Of a stretch of DNA of 64,000 nt, positions 8,073-16,943 are shown piece by piece. Numbering within the stretch: the stretch's first letter is position 1; each line of letters starts with the position of its first letter. Below the pieces are notes generated by a model. The model searched no databases. It was not told the DNA's origin and worked only from the letters and a program-made list of their open reading frames with translations. The position numbers and the translations under genes are program-made. Source of the DNA: Kriegella aquimaris (GTDB lineage Bacteria; Bacteroidota; Bacteroidia; Flavobacteriales; Flavobacteriaceae); NCBI RefSeq assembly GCF_900103215.1, contig NZ_FNGV01000019.1, positions 1-64,000 of the forward strand, written 5' to 3'.

Positions 8073-9104
8073 ATGGCAGCCAAAATAATCTTGTCCCTTG
8101 TTCTTGTATCGATAAGCTTTTGTAATGAGACATTAGTACAGACCTCGCTAAAGAAAAATTATAAAAGTGACGAATTGGTGACGGAATATTTGAGTAATCT
8201 AAATGAATTTCAAAAATCGGAGTCGAATAAAATTGCTTTCTCCAAAGTTTTGCAAATAGGTGATAAAATCGGGAATGCTATGAAAGTATCAGCAATTTCC
8301 TTTGGGGGAAATGATAGTTTACATAGGATAAATCCTCCAAATGGAAGAATAGCAATAGTTGCCGATGGTAATTCGCCTGATCCGGATGATCTCGGAGGCA
8401 CGGCAGTTTCGATTTCCTTACTTCGTGCAACTGGTCTTGAAGACAGATTGGTACATTATTCCCACAGCTGCGATCTTGTGCGTGATGACCGAATTTCCGA
8501 AGCGGCAGAAAGAGAAAGACATGCCTTAATGCAAAGTGCGTGTGATGTCACCGCAAGACGATGGGGCGGTTTCCAGGGGATTTCTTTTTTTGATGCCAAA
8601 TGGCAACAAAATGAAACCGTAAAAGATCTGGCCGAAGCAATAGACGCCTCTACCTCCGAAGACCCGTTATGGATTATCGAAGCTGGTGAACCCGATATTA
8701 TTGGGTTTGCACTTGATGGCTCAAAAAAGTCAAGGCATAAATATGTCAAAGTGGTGACCCACCATCCTGCCAACGATGATGCCGGTGATTTTTATACTTG
8801 GCTACAGATTTTGGATTTTGGAGTACAGGAAGTCCGTATCCCGGACCAAAATGTCAACCTTAAAGTCGACTTGGAAGAATGGGATTGGGCAAAAAATCAT
8901 CCAGACCCGCGAATACAATGGATATGGATTCAGGGTAAAATTGCGGAAAATGACGATGTTGTAAAATTTCAAAAAGGAAAATGGGACTGTTCCGATGCCG
9001 GTATGGTATTGTATTGGATCACCGGGGCAACCAATGGTGGTCTAAAATCAGGAACGGTTGATGATGTCAAACATTTACTTTTAAACTATGTAGATGATAA
9101 TTAG
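8073..9104 (+). CDS. Secreted nucleoside-hydrolase-like protein of PUL
   Basis: The 343-residue protein has a hydrophobic N-terminus (MAAKIILSLVLVSISF) that looks like a signal peptide. After about 90 residues comes RIAIVADGNSPDPDDLGGTA, a variant of the N-terminal Asp cluster (DxDxxxDD) that binds calcium in inosine/uridine-preferring nucleoside hydrolases. LWIIEAGEPDIIGFAL and KVVTHHPANDD resemble the later substrate loops of that fold. Nucleoside hydrolase itself is unlikely to be the job here: the gene lies 67 bases before a sulfatase in a carbohydrate locus, so a role in cleaving an N- or O-glycosidic bond of the target glycan is possible. This is inference; the family may simply be uncharacterised. 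Confidence 0.6.
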   Translation: MAAKIILSLVLVSISFCNETLVQTSLKKNYKSDELVTEYLSNLNEFQKSESNKIAFSKVLQIGDKIGNAMKVSAISFGGNDSLHRINPPNGRIAIVADGNSPDPDDLGGTAVSISLLRATGLEDRLVHYSHSCDLVRDDRISEAAERERHALMQSACDVTARRWGGFQGISFFDAKWQQNETVKDLAEAIDASTSEDPLWIIEAGEPDIIGFALDGSKKSRHKYVKVVTHHPANDDAGDFYTWLQILDFGVQEVRIPDQNVNLKVDLEEWDWAKNHPDPRIQWIWIQGKIAENDDVVKFQKGKWDCSDAGMVLYWITGATNGGLKSGTVDDVKHLLLNYVDDN

Positions 9105-9171
9105 AATTTAAAACCTTGCAAGGCATAATCTTAATTGTTCTTTATCAAATTGATAAATCAATAGTATTCAT

Positions 9172-10923
9172 ATGAATTCGATCAAGATAATTTTTAGGGC
9201 TTTGATGGCTGTACTCTTTTTTGTGGCTTTTTTGCTGGTAAGCTGTCAAACAAATAACAAAGATGTAAAGTCCGATTCAATGACCGTGGTGAAAGCAGAA
9301 TTGCCGAAACGCCCCCATATTTTATGGTTGGTCACCGAAGACATGGGACCTTATATTCCCTCTTTTGGCGATTCCACAATCGTGACACCCAATTTAAGTC
9401 GCTTGGCAGCAGAAGGTGTGGTTTATCCAAATTTGTATTCAACGTCAGGAGTTTGCGCTCCCAGTAGGGCCGCCATCGCTACGGGAATGTATCCATCGAG
9501 CATTGGTGCCAATCACATGCGAACTACTTCGTATACCGAGGTGACCGGCTTACCTTCTTACGGGGCGGTTCCACCCCCAGAGACTCGTATGGTGAGCGAG
9601 TTACTTCGCATGAATGGGTATTACTGCACCAATAATTATAAGGAAGATTATCAATTTAAGGCGTCCCTTACCGCGTGGGATGAAAGTAGTCCGTATGCGC
9701 ATTGGCGCAATCGCGATAAAGACCAGCCTTTCTTTTCAATTTTTAATTTTACGGAGACGCATGAATCCGGATTATTCGAACCTTATGGTCATCGAAATAT
9801 TGAGACAAGACACTACCAAGCAGGCGATACAACCTATACTTGGGCTGCCGATCGAATGACTGAGGAACAAACTCCGATTCATTTATCCAAGGAGACTAAA
9901 TTTTCAATCCCTCCATATCTACCCGATACCGAAGTCGTTCGCCGTGATATGTGGAAATTGTACAACAATATCGCTGAGATGGACAGACAAGTCGGTGCTG
10001 TTTTAAAACAATTGGAGGACGACGGACTCCTTGAAAATACCATTATCGTTTTCTACGGAGACCATGGCGGACCACTTCCGAGGGAAAAACGATTGATTTA
10101 TGATTCGGGATTGAACACGCCGATGATTATTCGGTATCCAAATAAAATGCATGCGGGAACAAAAGATGAACAGTTGATCAGTTTTATAGATTTTGCTCCG
10201 ACACTTCTTTCTCTTACTGGCATGCAGCCTCGGGAATATATGCACGGACAGGCATTTATAGGAGAACACAAAGCCAAGGAAGAGCGAAAGTTCATTCATG
10301 CTGCCGCAGACCGCTTTGATGGTTTTACGGATGTTATTAGAGCGGTTCGGGATAAGCGTTACAAATACATTCGCAATTATAGACCTAAACAAGGCTATTA
10401 TTTGCCAGTTGAATATCGGGAACGCATACCTGCTATGCAAGAATTATTGCGCTTGCGTAAAGAAGGAAAACTGGATAGCATCCAAACCCAATGGTTCAGA
10501 AGCAGTAAAGACGCTGAGGAATTATTCGATTGTGTGGCCGACCCCTATGAGCTTAACAATTTGGCAGAAGACCCTGCTCACAGTGATAAATTGCAAGAAT
10601 TACGGACAGAAATGGATCGATGGTTGAAAGAAATAGGAGATGAACCCAATCTTCCGGAAAAAGAATTGATTTCCCGGCTGTGGAATGGTTCGGAAAACCA
10701 ACCTGTTACCTCTGAACCGAAAATTACAACTTCGAATAACCTCATTACCATTAGCTGTACCACTGAGGGAGCTTCAATAGGGTACAAAATTATTGGTGAT
10801 GATGGTCCTATTCCAAATGCTTGGTCGGTTTATCAACAACCGTTTAAAATTCCAAAGGGACTGACAGTAATATCACAAGCATATAGAATCGGATACGTAC
10901 CTAGTGAAATTGTCGAAAGGTGA
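9172..10923 (+). CDS. S1 family sulfatase, lipoprotein, with chitobiase-like C-terminal domain
   Basis: The protein is an arylsulfatase-type hydrolase that removes sulfate esters (or N-sulfate) from a polysaccharide. The formylglycine signature is CAPSRAAIATG (about residue 90), so an anaerobic or aerobic maturase must convert the Cys. Metal ligands are seen in LWLVTEDMGPY and in VFYGDHGG (about 295). The signal peptide ends in a lipobox (FLLVSC), so the enzyme is membrane-anchored. After the sulfatase domain, residues about 520-580 form a chitobiase/hexosaminidase C-terminal-like beta domain (ISCTTEGASIGYKI...SQAYRIGYVPS). This architecture and the sequence resemble SulfAtlas S1_8 (N-sulfoglucosamine sulfohydrolase-like), which also occurs in ulvan loci. 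The subfamily is judged by eye. Confidence 0.9.
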   Translation: MNSIKIIFRALMAVLFFVAFLLVSCQTNNKDVKSDSMTVVKAELPKRPHILWLVTEDMGPYIPSFGDSTIVTPNLSRLAAEGVVYPNLYSTSGVCAPSRAAIATGMYPSSIGANHMRTTSYTEVTGLPSYGAVPPPETRMVSELLRMNGYYCTNNYKEDYQFKASLTAWDESSPYAHWRNRDKDQPFFSIFNFTETHESGLFEPYGHRNIETRHYQAGDTTYTWAADRMTEEQTPIHLSKETKFSIPPYLPDTEVVRRDMWKLYNNIAEMDRQVGAVLKQLEDDGLLENTIIVFYGDHGGPLPREKRLIYDSGLNTPMIIRYPNKMHAGTKDEQLISFIDFAPTLLSLTGMQPREYMHGQAFIGEHKAKEERKFIHAAADRFDGFTDVIRAVRDKRYKYIRNYRPKQGYYLPVEYRERIPAMQELLRLRKEGKLDSIQTQWFRSSKDAEELFDCVADPYELNNLAEDPAHSDKLQELRTEMDRWLKEIGDEPNLPEKELISRLWNGSENQPVTSEPKITTSNNLITISCTTEGASIGYKIIGDDGPIPNAWSVYQQPFKIPKGLTVISQAYRIGYVPSEIVER

Positions 10924-11193
10924 GATGGGTTTTTATATGGAACGTTGGTTCGATAATATTAAAATCTATTTAAGATGGAATGAATCGTATGCCGCTTTTT
11001 TATTCAAAAAGGAATCCCTCGCAGTACAGTGCAGGACACCTTTGTTTGATTGAAAGACTAACTTTACATACTTTTTCAAACAGGATGTTTCAAATCTTTA
11101 GAAATAAAAAGGGGTTGCCATACATTCAATGCAAAAAATTGACTGGTAATACCGTTGTAGGTCTATAGCCTCTAATGTTTAAATTAAAGAAAA

Positions 11194-12894
11194 ATGTCAA
11201 TACAATCAGATACAAATACTTTTGATGCCATTGTAGTCGGAACGGGAATCAGTGGGGGGTGGGCAGCAAAAGAACTTTGCGGGAATGGACTTAAAACCCT
11301 TGTGCTGGAACGTGGAAGAATGGTACAGCACGTTATAGATTACCCCACTATGAATCTTGATCCCTGGGATCTGCCAAATGCCGGAGAGACGCCTGCAAAA
11401 ATAAAGGCGAAATACCCAAAGCAGTCTCGCTGGGGTTTTGATGAAACTACACGCCATTTCTTTAACGACGATTCGAAATACGATTACGACGAGGCAAAAC
11501 GCTTTGATTGGATCCGTGGTACGCAAGTTGGCGGCCGCTCATTAATATGGGGCAAACAAACCTACCGCTGGTCCGATTTAGATTTTGAAGCCAATGCCAA
11601 AGATGGGATTGGGGTGGATTGGCCTATTCGATACAAAGATATAAAGCCTTGGTACGAATACGTGGAAAGACATATTGGTGTAAGTGGCGAAGCGTTGGGA
11701 TTGTCCCAATTGCCGGATAGTGTGTTTTTAAAGCCTATGGAGCTTAACTGTGTTGAAGAACATCTGAAAAAAGGTATTTCAGAAAAATACGACGACCGTG
11801 TACTTACAATAGGTAGAGTGGCGCATATAACTGAAGGTACAAAGCCGGGCGCCGGTAGGGGAACATGTCAATACAGGAACAGGTGCAAACGTGGCTGCCC
11901 CTATGGTGCTTATTTTAGTTCCAATTCATCAACACTGCCCATGGCCGAAGCTACGGGAAATATGACACTTAGACCAGATTCTATTGTGTGCGAGGTATTG
12001 TATGACAAGGATAAAAAGATAGCTACGGGCGTTAAGATTGTAGATGCCAACACCAAGAAAGTAATCGAGTTTAAGTCTAAAATTGTCTTTCTGTGCGCCT
12101 CGTCTATGGCCTCTACGGCTATTTTAATGCAATCAAAGTCAGATGTTTTTCCCGACGGAATGGGCAATGCCAGTGGAGAATTGGGCCACAATATTATGGA
12201 TCATCAACTTGGCGGGGGTGCCAGTGGTAAAATTGATGGTTATGACGATAAATATTACAAAGGAAGAAGGCCTAACGGATTTTATATTCCAAGGTTTAGA
12301 AACATAAACACTTCTTCTCAAAAAGTAGATTTTATTAGGGGGTATGGGTACCAAGGAAGTGCCGGCCGTAATGATTATAGTACAACAATCCCAGAGTATA
12401 CCTATGGAAAGGAACTTAAAGCAGCGATGCTCGAACCGGGAGGTTGGCGAATCAATCTTGGTGGTTTTGGGGAAGTATTGCCCTATCATGAAAACCATAT
12501 GTACTTGAATTATGATAAATTGGATAGCTACGGCCTGCCGAACATTGTTTTTGATGCCGAGTTTAAAGACAATGAAAAACGAATGAAAAAAGATTGGATC
12601 GAACAAGCTCAAGAAATGCTCGAAAATGCAGGTTTTAAAGAGGTAAGGGCAAACAAGAGAGATTCTTATATGGGCGGCGGTATTCACGAGATGGGAACTG
12701 CCAGAATGGGCAGGGACCCTAAGACTTCGGTATTAAATAAATACAACCAGTTACATGAAGTGCCTAATGTGTATGTTACCGATGGGGCTTGTATGACTTC
12801 TGCAGGATGTCAAAATCCGTCATTGACCTATATGGCATTAACGGCAAGAGCGGCAAATCACGCCGTAGAGGAACTAAAAAAAATGAACCTTTAA
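11194..12894 (+). CDS. GMC family FAD-dependent oxidoreductase
   Basis: The 566-residue protein begins with the FAD-binding Rossmann motif VVGTGISGGWAAKEL (residues 12-26) and ERG. GGRSLIWGKQTYRW is the GMC signature near residue 110. CQYRNRCKRGCPYGAY is a cysteine-bearing segment typical of the gluconate-dehydrogenase-like branch. GGGIHEMGTARMG (about 494) and NVYVTDGACMTSAGCQNPSLTYMAL give the catalytic histidine and the conserved end. It has no export signal of its own. The next gene, 10 bases away, encodes the small subunit that usually carries one. Such pairs oxidize sugars or sugar alcohols (gluconate, fructose, or C3 of glycosides) and pass electrons to a membrane acceptor. In this PUL it may oxidize a released sugar. 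Confidence 0.92.
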   Translation: MSIQSDTNTFDAIVVGTGISGGWAAKELCGNGLKTLVLERGRMVQHVIDYPTMNLDPWDLPNAGETPAKIKAKYPKQSRWGFDETTRHFFNDDSKYDYDEAKRFDWIRGTQVGGRSLIWGKQTYRWSDLDFEANAKDGIGVDWPIRYKDIKPWYEYVERHIGVSGEALGLSQLPDSVFLKPMELNCVEEHLKKGISEKYDDRVLTIGRVAHITEGTKPGAGRGTCQYRNRCKRGCPYGAYFSSNSSTLPMAEATGNMTLRPDSIVCEVLYDKDKKIATGVKIVDANTKKVIEFKSKIVFLCASSMASTAILMQSKSDVFPDGMGNASGELGHNIMDHQLGGGASGKIDGYDDKYYKGRRPNGFYIPRFRNINTSSQKVDFIRGYGYQGSAGRNDYSTTIPEYTYGKELKAAMLEPGGWRINLGGFGEVLPYHENHMYLNYDKLDSYGLPNIVFDAEFKDNEKRMKKDWIEQAQEMLENAGFKEVRANKRDSYMGGGIHEMGTARMGRDPKTSVLNKYNQLHEVPNVYVTDGACMTSAGCQNPSLTYMALTARAANHAVEELKKMNL

Positions 12895-12904
12895 AATAAT
12901 CGAT

Positions 12905-13543
12905 TTGCAAAGAAGAGCTGCCCTTAAAAATATTGGATTATCACTAGGCGCCATTACCATGTCTTCAACCTTGGTTGCCCTTGTTCAAAGTTGTTCCCAA
13001 GAAAAAACACTTTCTTGGAAACCTGTATTTTTCTCACCCGAAGAAGTGGAAATAGTTTCAAAAACACTTGAGGCGATGATACCGGTAACGCCGGAGGTTC
13101 CCGGGGCGACCGATTTAAATTTAACCCGGTTCATAGACGGTTATCTGGATGCCATTGCTACAGAAAAAGAACAAGCAGCTTTCAAAGTTGGCATTGCGCA
13201 GTATTTGTCAACGACCTTGGGAGCCACAGGAAAAAAGGCCACGACAGATTTAACGGAAACAGATATAGAAAATAGGTTGGCCTATTATTTTAAGGCAGAT
13301 GCCGCACAGAAAGCAAAATGGAACTTGGAAGTGGCCGCTGCAGAAAAAGACGATGCTCAATTGCCCTCGCTAGACGCTACTAATTCTCTTGTGTTGAAAT
13401 CATTGCGAAAAAGGGGAATAGAAGCTTTTAAAGTAACCGAACAAATTGGGAAGCATGTATTGGCCTATGATCCTATTCCCGGGATACAAATAGGATGTAC
13501 AGCCTTGCAGGAGGCAACCGGGGGCAAAGCTTGGTCTTTATAA
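12905..13543 (+). CDS. Gluconate 2-dehydrogenase subunit 3 family protein
   Basis: The best start is a TTG at 12905, because the first residues QRRAALKNIGLSLGAIT form a twin-arginine-like signal, followed by a cysteine (VQSCS) that could be a lipobox. The ATG at 12959 would remove this signal. The mature part (KPVFFSPEEVEIVSKTLEAMIPVTPEVPGATDLNLTRFID) is typical of the small partner of GMC dehydrogenases. It lies 10 bases behind the GMC gene and probably carries the large subunit through the Tat system to the periplasm. The length (212 residues) is normal. Confidence 0.9.
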   Translation: MQRRAALKNIGLSLGAITMSSTLVALVQSCSQEKTLSWKPVFFSPEEVEIVSKTLEAMIPVTPEVPGATDLNLTRFIDGYLDAIATEKEQAAFKVGIAQYLSTTLGATGKKATTDLTETDIENRLAYYFKADAAQKAKWNLEVAAAEKDDAQLPSLDATNSLVLKSLRKRGIEAFKVTEQIGKHVLAYDPIPGIQIGCTALQEATGGKAWSL

Positions 13544-13577
13544 ACAGCTCGGATTAAAGATTTACTATAAATGGAGT

Positions 13578-13892
13578 TTAGCTGTCCTTTAGGGCAAGTG
13601 AAAAACCTCTTATAATTGCGTAAGCAACCGGACTATCGTCTGGGTGTGTTTCCATAAGGTCGGCCATATGTTCCCACTATTTTTTACAAACTTCGGTAGG
13701 GGCGATTGCTTTCCATTTTTTAGCTACATATGGAATAAAAAATTGTTCTCGGAATCTAAAAAAATACTGTAATTATGATTCCCCATAGTCTTTAAGAACT
13801 TTCTCAAGTTTCGGCCAAATAGGGTTATGTCTTTTGGTATATGCTTCTTTCTTTTCGGAATGGATCTTCATTTTAAATGCTTTTCTAAACAT
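13578..13892 (-). pseudogene. rhaM: L-rhamnose mutarotase, broken
   Basis: The minus strand from ATG 13892 reads FRKAFKMKIHSEKKEAYTKRHNPIWPKLEKVL, the typical RhaM N-terminus with the catalytic-site His of KRHNPIW. After 39 codons the frame stops. The next frame gives NYSIFLDSENN; the third gives WKAIAPTEVCKK-stop-WEHMADLMETHPDDSP, with a TAG where RhaM has Trp. At least two frameshifts and one nonsense change are present, yet the sequence stays recognisable over the full length, so the loss is recent. RhaM interconverts the alpha and beta anomers of L-rhamnose. The gene follows the alpha-L-rhamnosidase in the same direction, which supports rhamnose as a product of this locus. Confidence 0.85.
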
Positions 13893-13977
13893 TTTCACAA
13901 TCGGTGCGCACTAATGGGTGTAGGCGTTTAATTTTAGTAAGCCCAACATTGGGGCTGGTCTTAAACACGACTATTTT

Positions 13978-16752
13978 TTAACTTTTAATGGATGCTTTTA
14001 GTTGTTCCGCGGAATATGAAAAACGGTAGGTGCCCGATCCCAATTTGAGTTGTACACCATCATCGGTCTGTTTCATCGTCTTTTGCACTTCCGGTTTTAT
14101 TTTTCCATCGTTCAGCGAGATATTGCCCAGTTCGGCTTCCGGAAGGGTAACTGTTGCCGTAGTATTGGCTGGTATTACTACTTCGTAATGAAACTTTCCA
14201 TCCTTGATTTGCCAATCGGATTTTATCTTTCCGTACAACGATAAGAATTCTGCATTGGCCGATGTCAATCCCCCTCCCGGATGAGGGTCAAATATAATAT
14301 GTTTGTATCCGGGATTTTTAGGATCTATCCTCAATCCGCCTACATGGGTATAGAGCCATTCCCCGATGGCACCATACGAATAATGGTTAAAACTGTTCAT
14401 GCCCTCAATGATGGTTCCATCAGGTTTTTGGGTATCCCATCGCTCCCAAATTGTGGTGGCTCCCATGGTTATGGGGTAGAGCCAAGAAGGAAATTCCTTT
14501 CGATTTAATAGCATAAAGGCCAAATCATCACGACCTATTTTTGAAAGTGTGGAACAGAGTAGAGGAGTCCCTAAAAAGCCGGTGGTCAGATGCCCGAATT
14601 TTTCTACATCCGCTGCAAAATAGGCCGCCGACTTTTCGATTAAATTTTCGGGTATCAAATCGAAGGAAAGGGCCATGGCATAGGCCGTTTGCGTATGGGA
14701 TACCAAACGACCGTTGGGTGTTATATATTCTTGTATAAAAGCCTTTTTTATGTTTTTGGCCTGTTCGGCATATTTGCCGACATCTTCTGTTTTTCCAATA
14801 ATGGAAGCTATTTTGCCAAGAAGCGATGTAGAATAATAGGCATAGGCAGTAGCGATTAAATCTTTTTCGGTAACCGACCCGTTATAATCGGGTTTGTCCG
14901 CATTGTAGGCCAACCAGTCGCCCCAATGCCAATGTTTGGGGTCGTTCCACAAATAATCGCCACCTGATTTTTTGGCCATGTAATCTACCCAGCCTTTCAT
15001 ACTGTCGTATTGCTCTCGTAAAATACGCTTGTCTCCATAGGATTGGTATACCGTCCAAGGAATAATTACTGCGGCATCGGCCCATCCGGTGGCACCTCCT
15101 TTGGCACTTACGCCTTCACCTCCGGTTAGAATATCCGGCACTACATTAGTCACCGACCCATTCTCATGCTGGTCTAAGGCTAAATCTTTCAGCCACTTTG
15201 TATAGAATGCCGCAACGTCGAAATTATACGCGGCGGTCATACTGAATACTTGGGCATCACCTGTCCAACCTGCCCGTTCGTCGCGTTGTGGGCAGTCGGT
15301 GGGAATATCCAAAAAGTTATCCCGCTGTCCCCATTGGATATTACTTTGCAGTTGATTGATCATGGGGTCGGAAGTCGTAAAGTTTCCGGTCGGTGAAATA
15401 TCCGAATGAATGACTATTCCCGTAATGTCATCAGGGTTTAACGTTCCGGGATAATTGATTACTTGAATATATCGAAAGCCATGGGAGGTAAAATGGGGCT
15501 CGAACATTTCCTCACCTTCCCCCTTTAAGATGTAAATGTCCGTTGCTTCGGCAGCACGCAAATTGGTGGTGTAGAAATTACCGTCCTTATCTAAAACTTC
15601 CGCAAATTTCAGGGTGACCTTATGCCCTTTTTGACCGTTAACCTTCATTCGTGCCCATCCGACAATATTCTGACCAAGGTCCAATACAATTTCCCCTTTA
15701 GGCGTTGTCATAAGTTTTTTGGGTTTGATTTCTTCAATGGCTTTAACGGGAGGCCCTTGTGGCGCCACTAAAATATCCTTGGAGTGGTCTAGAATTTTAA
15801 CCTTTTGCCATTGGCTGTCGTCAAATCCGGTTTTGGCCCAACCGTCCATCTCTAATCGGGCATCGTACTTTTCACCGTTGTACATATCCGATTCCAATAT
15901 GGGCCCGTAGGAAGCTTTCCAATCTCCGTTACTGCCAATGGTCTCCCTAGTGCCATCGGTATAATTGATATGCAATTGAACCAATAGGGCAAGTTGTTTT
16001 CCATAAAAGGCATAGTCGCCCTTCCAACCAATATTGCCACGGTACCACCCATCGCCCACAATAGCTCCGAGTGCGTTGTCGACCTTAAGCAGATTCGTAA
16101 CATCGTATGTTTGGTACTGCAGTCTTTTGTTATAACTGGTATAGCCCGGGGTAAAAAGGTCGTCACCCACTTTTTCCCCGTTTAGGTATAGTTCATATAC
16201 TCCTAAGGAAGTTGCCTGTACCGTGGCCGATTTGACTGTCTTTTTCGTTTGAAACCCTCTTCTGAAATATTGGGATGGATGTGATTTTTTCTCCGTCGTT
16301 ATATCATCCATGGCGATGTATGAAGCCGTCCATAGGGCTTTGTCTAAAATACCCATTTCCCAAAAAGCGGGGGTGCTCCATGCAGATGCCCGGTTTTTGT
16401 TGTCCCAGACCCGTACTTGCCAATATACGCATTGCATAGATTGGAGTGCAGGCCCCTCGTAAACGACATTAACGGATTGGTCGCTTTCCACTTTTTCGGA
16501 AGTCCAGATAAGGTTTCTACCCTTTTGTAAGTCCTCTTTGGAATCTGCTACCCGAATTTCGTAAGCGGTTTGCAGTACACTTTCTTCATCGGAGTTTAAT
16601 TGCCAGCTCAGCCTTGGTTTTTCCACATCGATACCGATGGGGTCGGTCTTGTATTCTGTGACCAATCGGTTTACTTGAACTTTATTTATTGAAAACGATG
16701 CGGTCAGTGCCAAGCACAGGAATAGAATGCCGAATTGTATACTGTTTTTCAT
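13978..16752 (-). CDS. Alpha-L-rhamnosidase, GH78
   Basis: The 924-residue exported enzyme (signal peptide MKNSIQFGILFLCLALTASF) releases alpha-L-rhamnose from the non-reducing end. It has the usual GH78 order: N-terminal Fn3-like domain (IDVEKPRLSWQLNS...AYEIRV), beta-sandwich with LGVYELYLNGEKVGDDLFTPG, the central segment TDCPQRDERAGWTGDAQ (about residues 482-498) that carries the conserved acidic residues including the general acid Glu, and an (alpha/alpha)6 barrel ending with WLYTHVGGLRIDP and a C-terminal beta domain. Length and motifs are normal and the gene is intact. It follows susD by 191 bases in the same direction and is followed by the broken rhaM. Confidence 0.95.
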   Translation of the reverse strand: MKNSIQFGILFLCLALTASFSINKVQVNRLVTEYKTDPIGIDVEKPRLSWQLNSDEESVLQTAYEIRVADSKEDLQKGRNLIWTSEKVESDQSVNVVYEGPALQSMQCVYWQVRVWDNKNRASAWSTPAFWEMGILDKALWTASYIAMDDITTEKKSHPSQYFRRGFQTKKTVKSATVQATSLGVYELYLNGEKVGDDLFTPGYTSYNKRLQYQTYDVTNLLKVDNALGAIVGDGWYRGNIGWKGDYAFYGKQLALLVQLHINYTDGTRETIGSNGDWKASYGPILESDMYNGEKYDARLEMDGWAKTGFDDSQWQKVKILDHSKDILVAPQGPPVKAIEEIKPKKLMTTPKGEIVLDLGQNIVGWARMKVNGQKGHKVTLKFAEVLDKDGNFYTTNLRAAEATDIYILKGEGEEMFEPHFTSHGFRYIQVINYPGTLNPDDITGIVIHSDISPTGNFTTSDPMINQLQSNIQWGQRDNFLDIPTDCPQRDERAGWTGDAQVFSMTAAYNFDVAAFYTKWLKDLALDQHENGSVTNVVPDILTGGEGVSAKGGATGWADAAVIIPWTVYQSYGDKRILREQYDSMKGWVDYMAKKSGGDYLWNDPKHWHWGDWLAYNADKPDYNGSVTEKDLIATAYAYYSTSLLGKIASIIGKTEDVGKYAEQAKNIKKAFIQEYITPNGRLVSHTQTAYAMALSFDLIPENLIEKSAAYFAADVEKFGHLTTGFLGTPLLCSTLSKIGRDDLAFMLLNRKEFPSWLYPITMGATTIWERWDTQKPDGTIIEGMNSFNHYSYGAIGEWLYTHVGGLRIDPKNPGYKHIIFDPHPGGGLTSANAEFLSLYGKIKSDWQIKDGKFHYEVVIPANTTATVTLPEAELGNISLNDGKIKPEVQKTMKQTDDGVQLKLGSGTYRFSYSAEQLKASIKS

Positions 16753-16943
16753 GGGGTCAACATGTTTGTTATTTGCAAAATACCGTTTTAGGTAGGGAGG
16801 AAAAATATGAATTGATGAACGAAATTAAAAAAACTAAAAAATGGGGCAAAAGCGTTCATTTACCCCATTTTCGTAACTAACTCAAACAACTCATAAAAAT
16901 ATAATATTGAATCTGATTTTTAAATTACATTCGGTATTGAAGA

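Noticed and set aside
10980-11168. 62-residue reading frame between sulfatase and GMC genes
   Set aside because: Composition is random-like, there is no motif, and it occupies the likely promoter gap.
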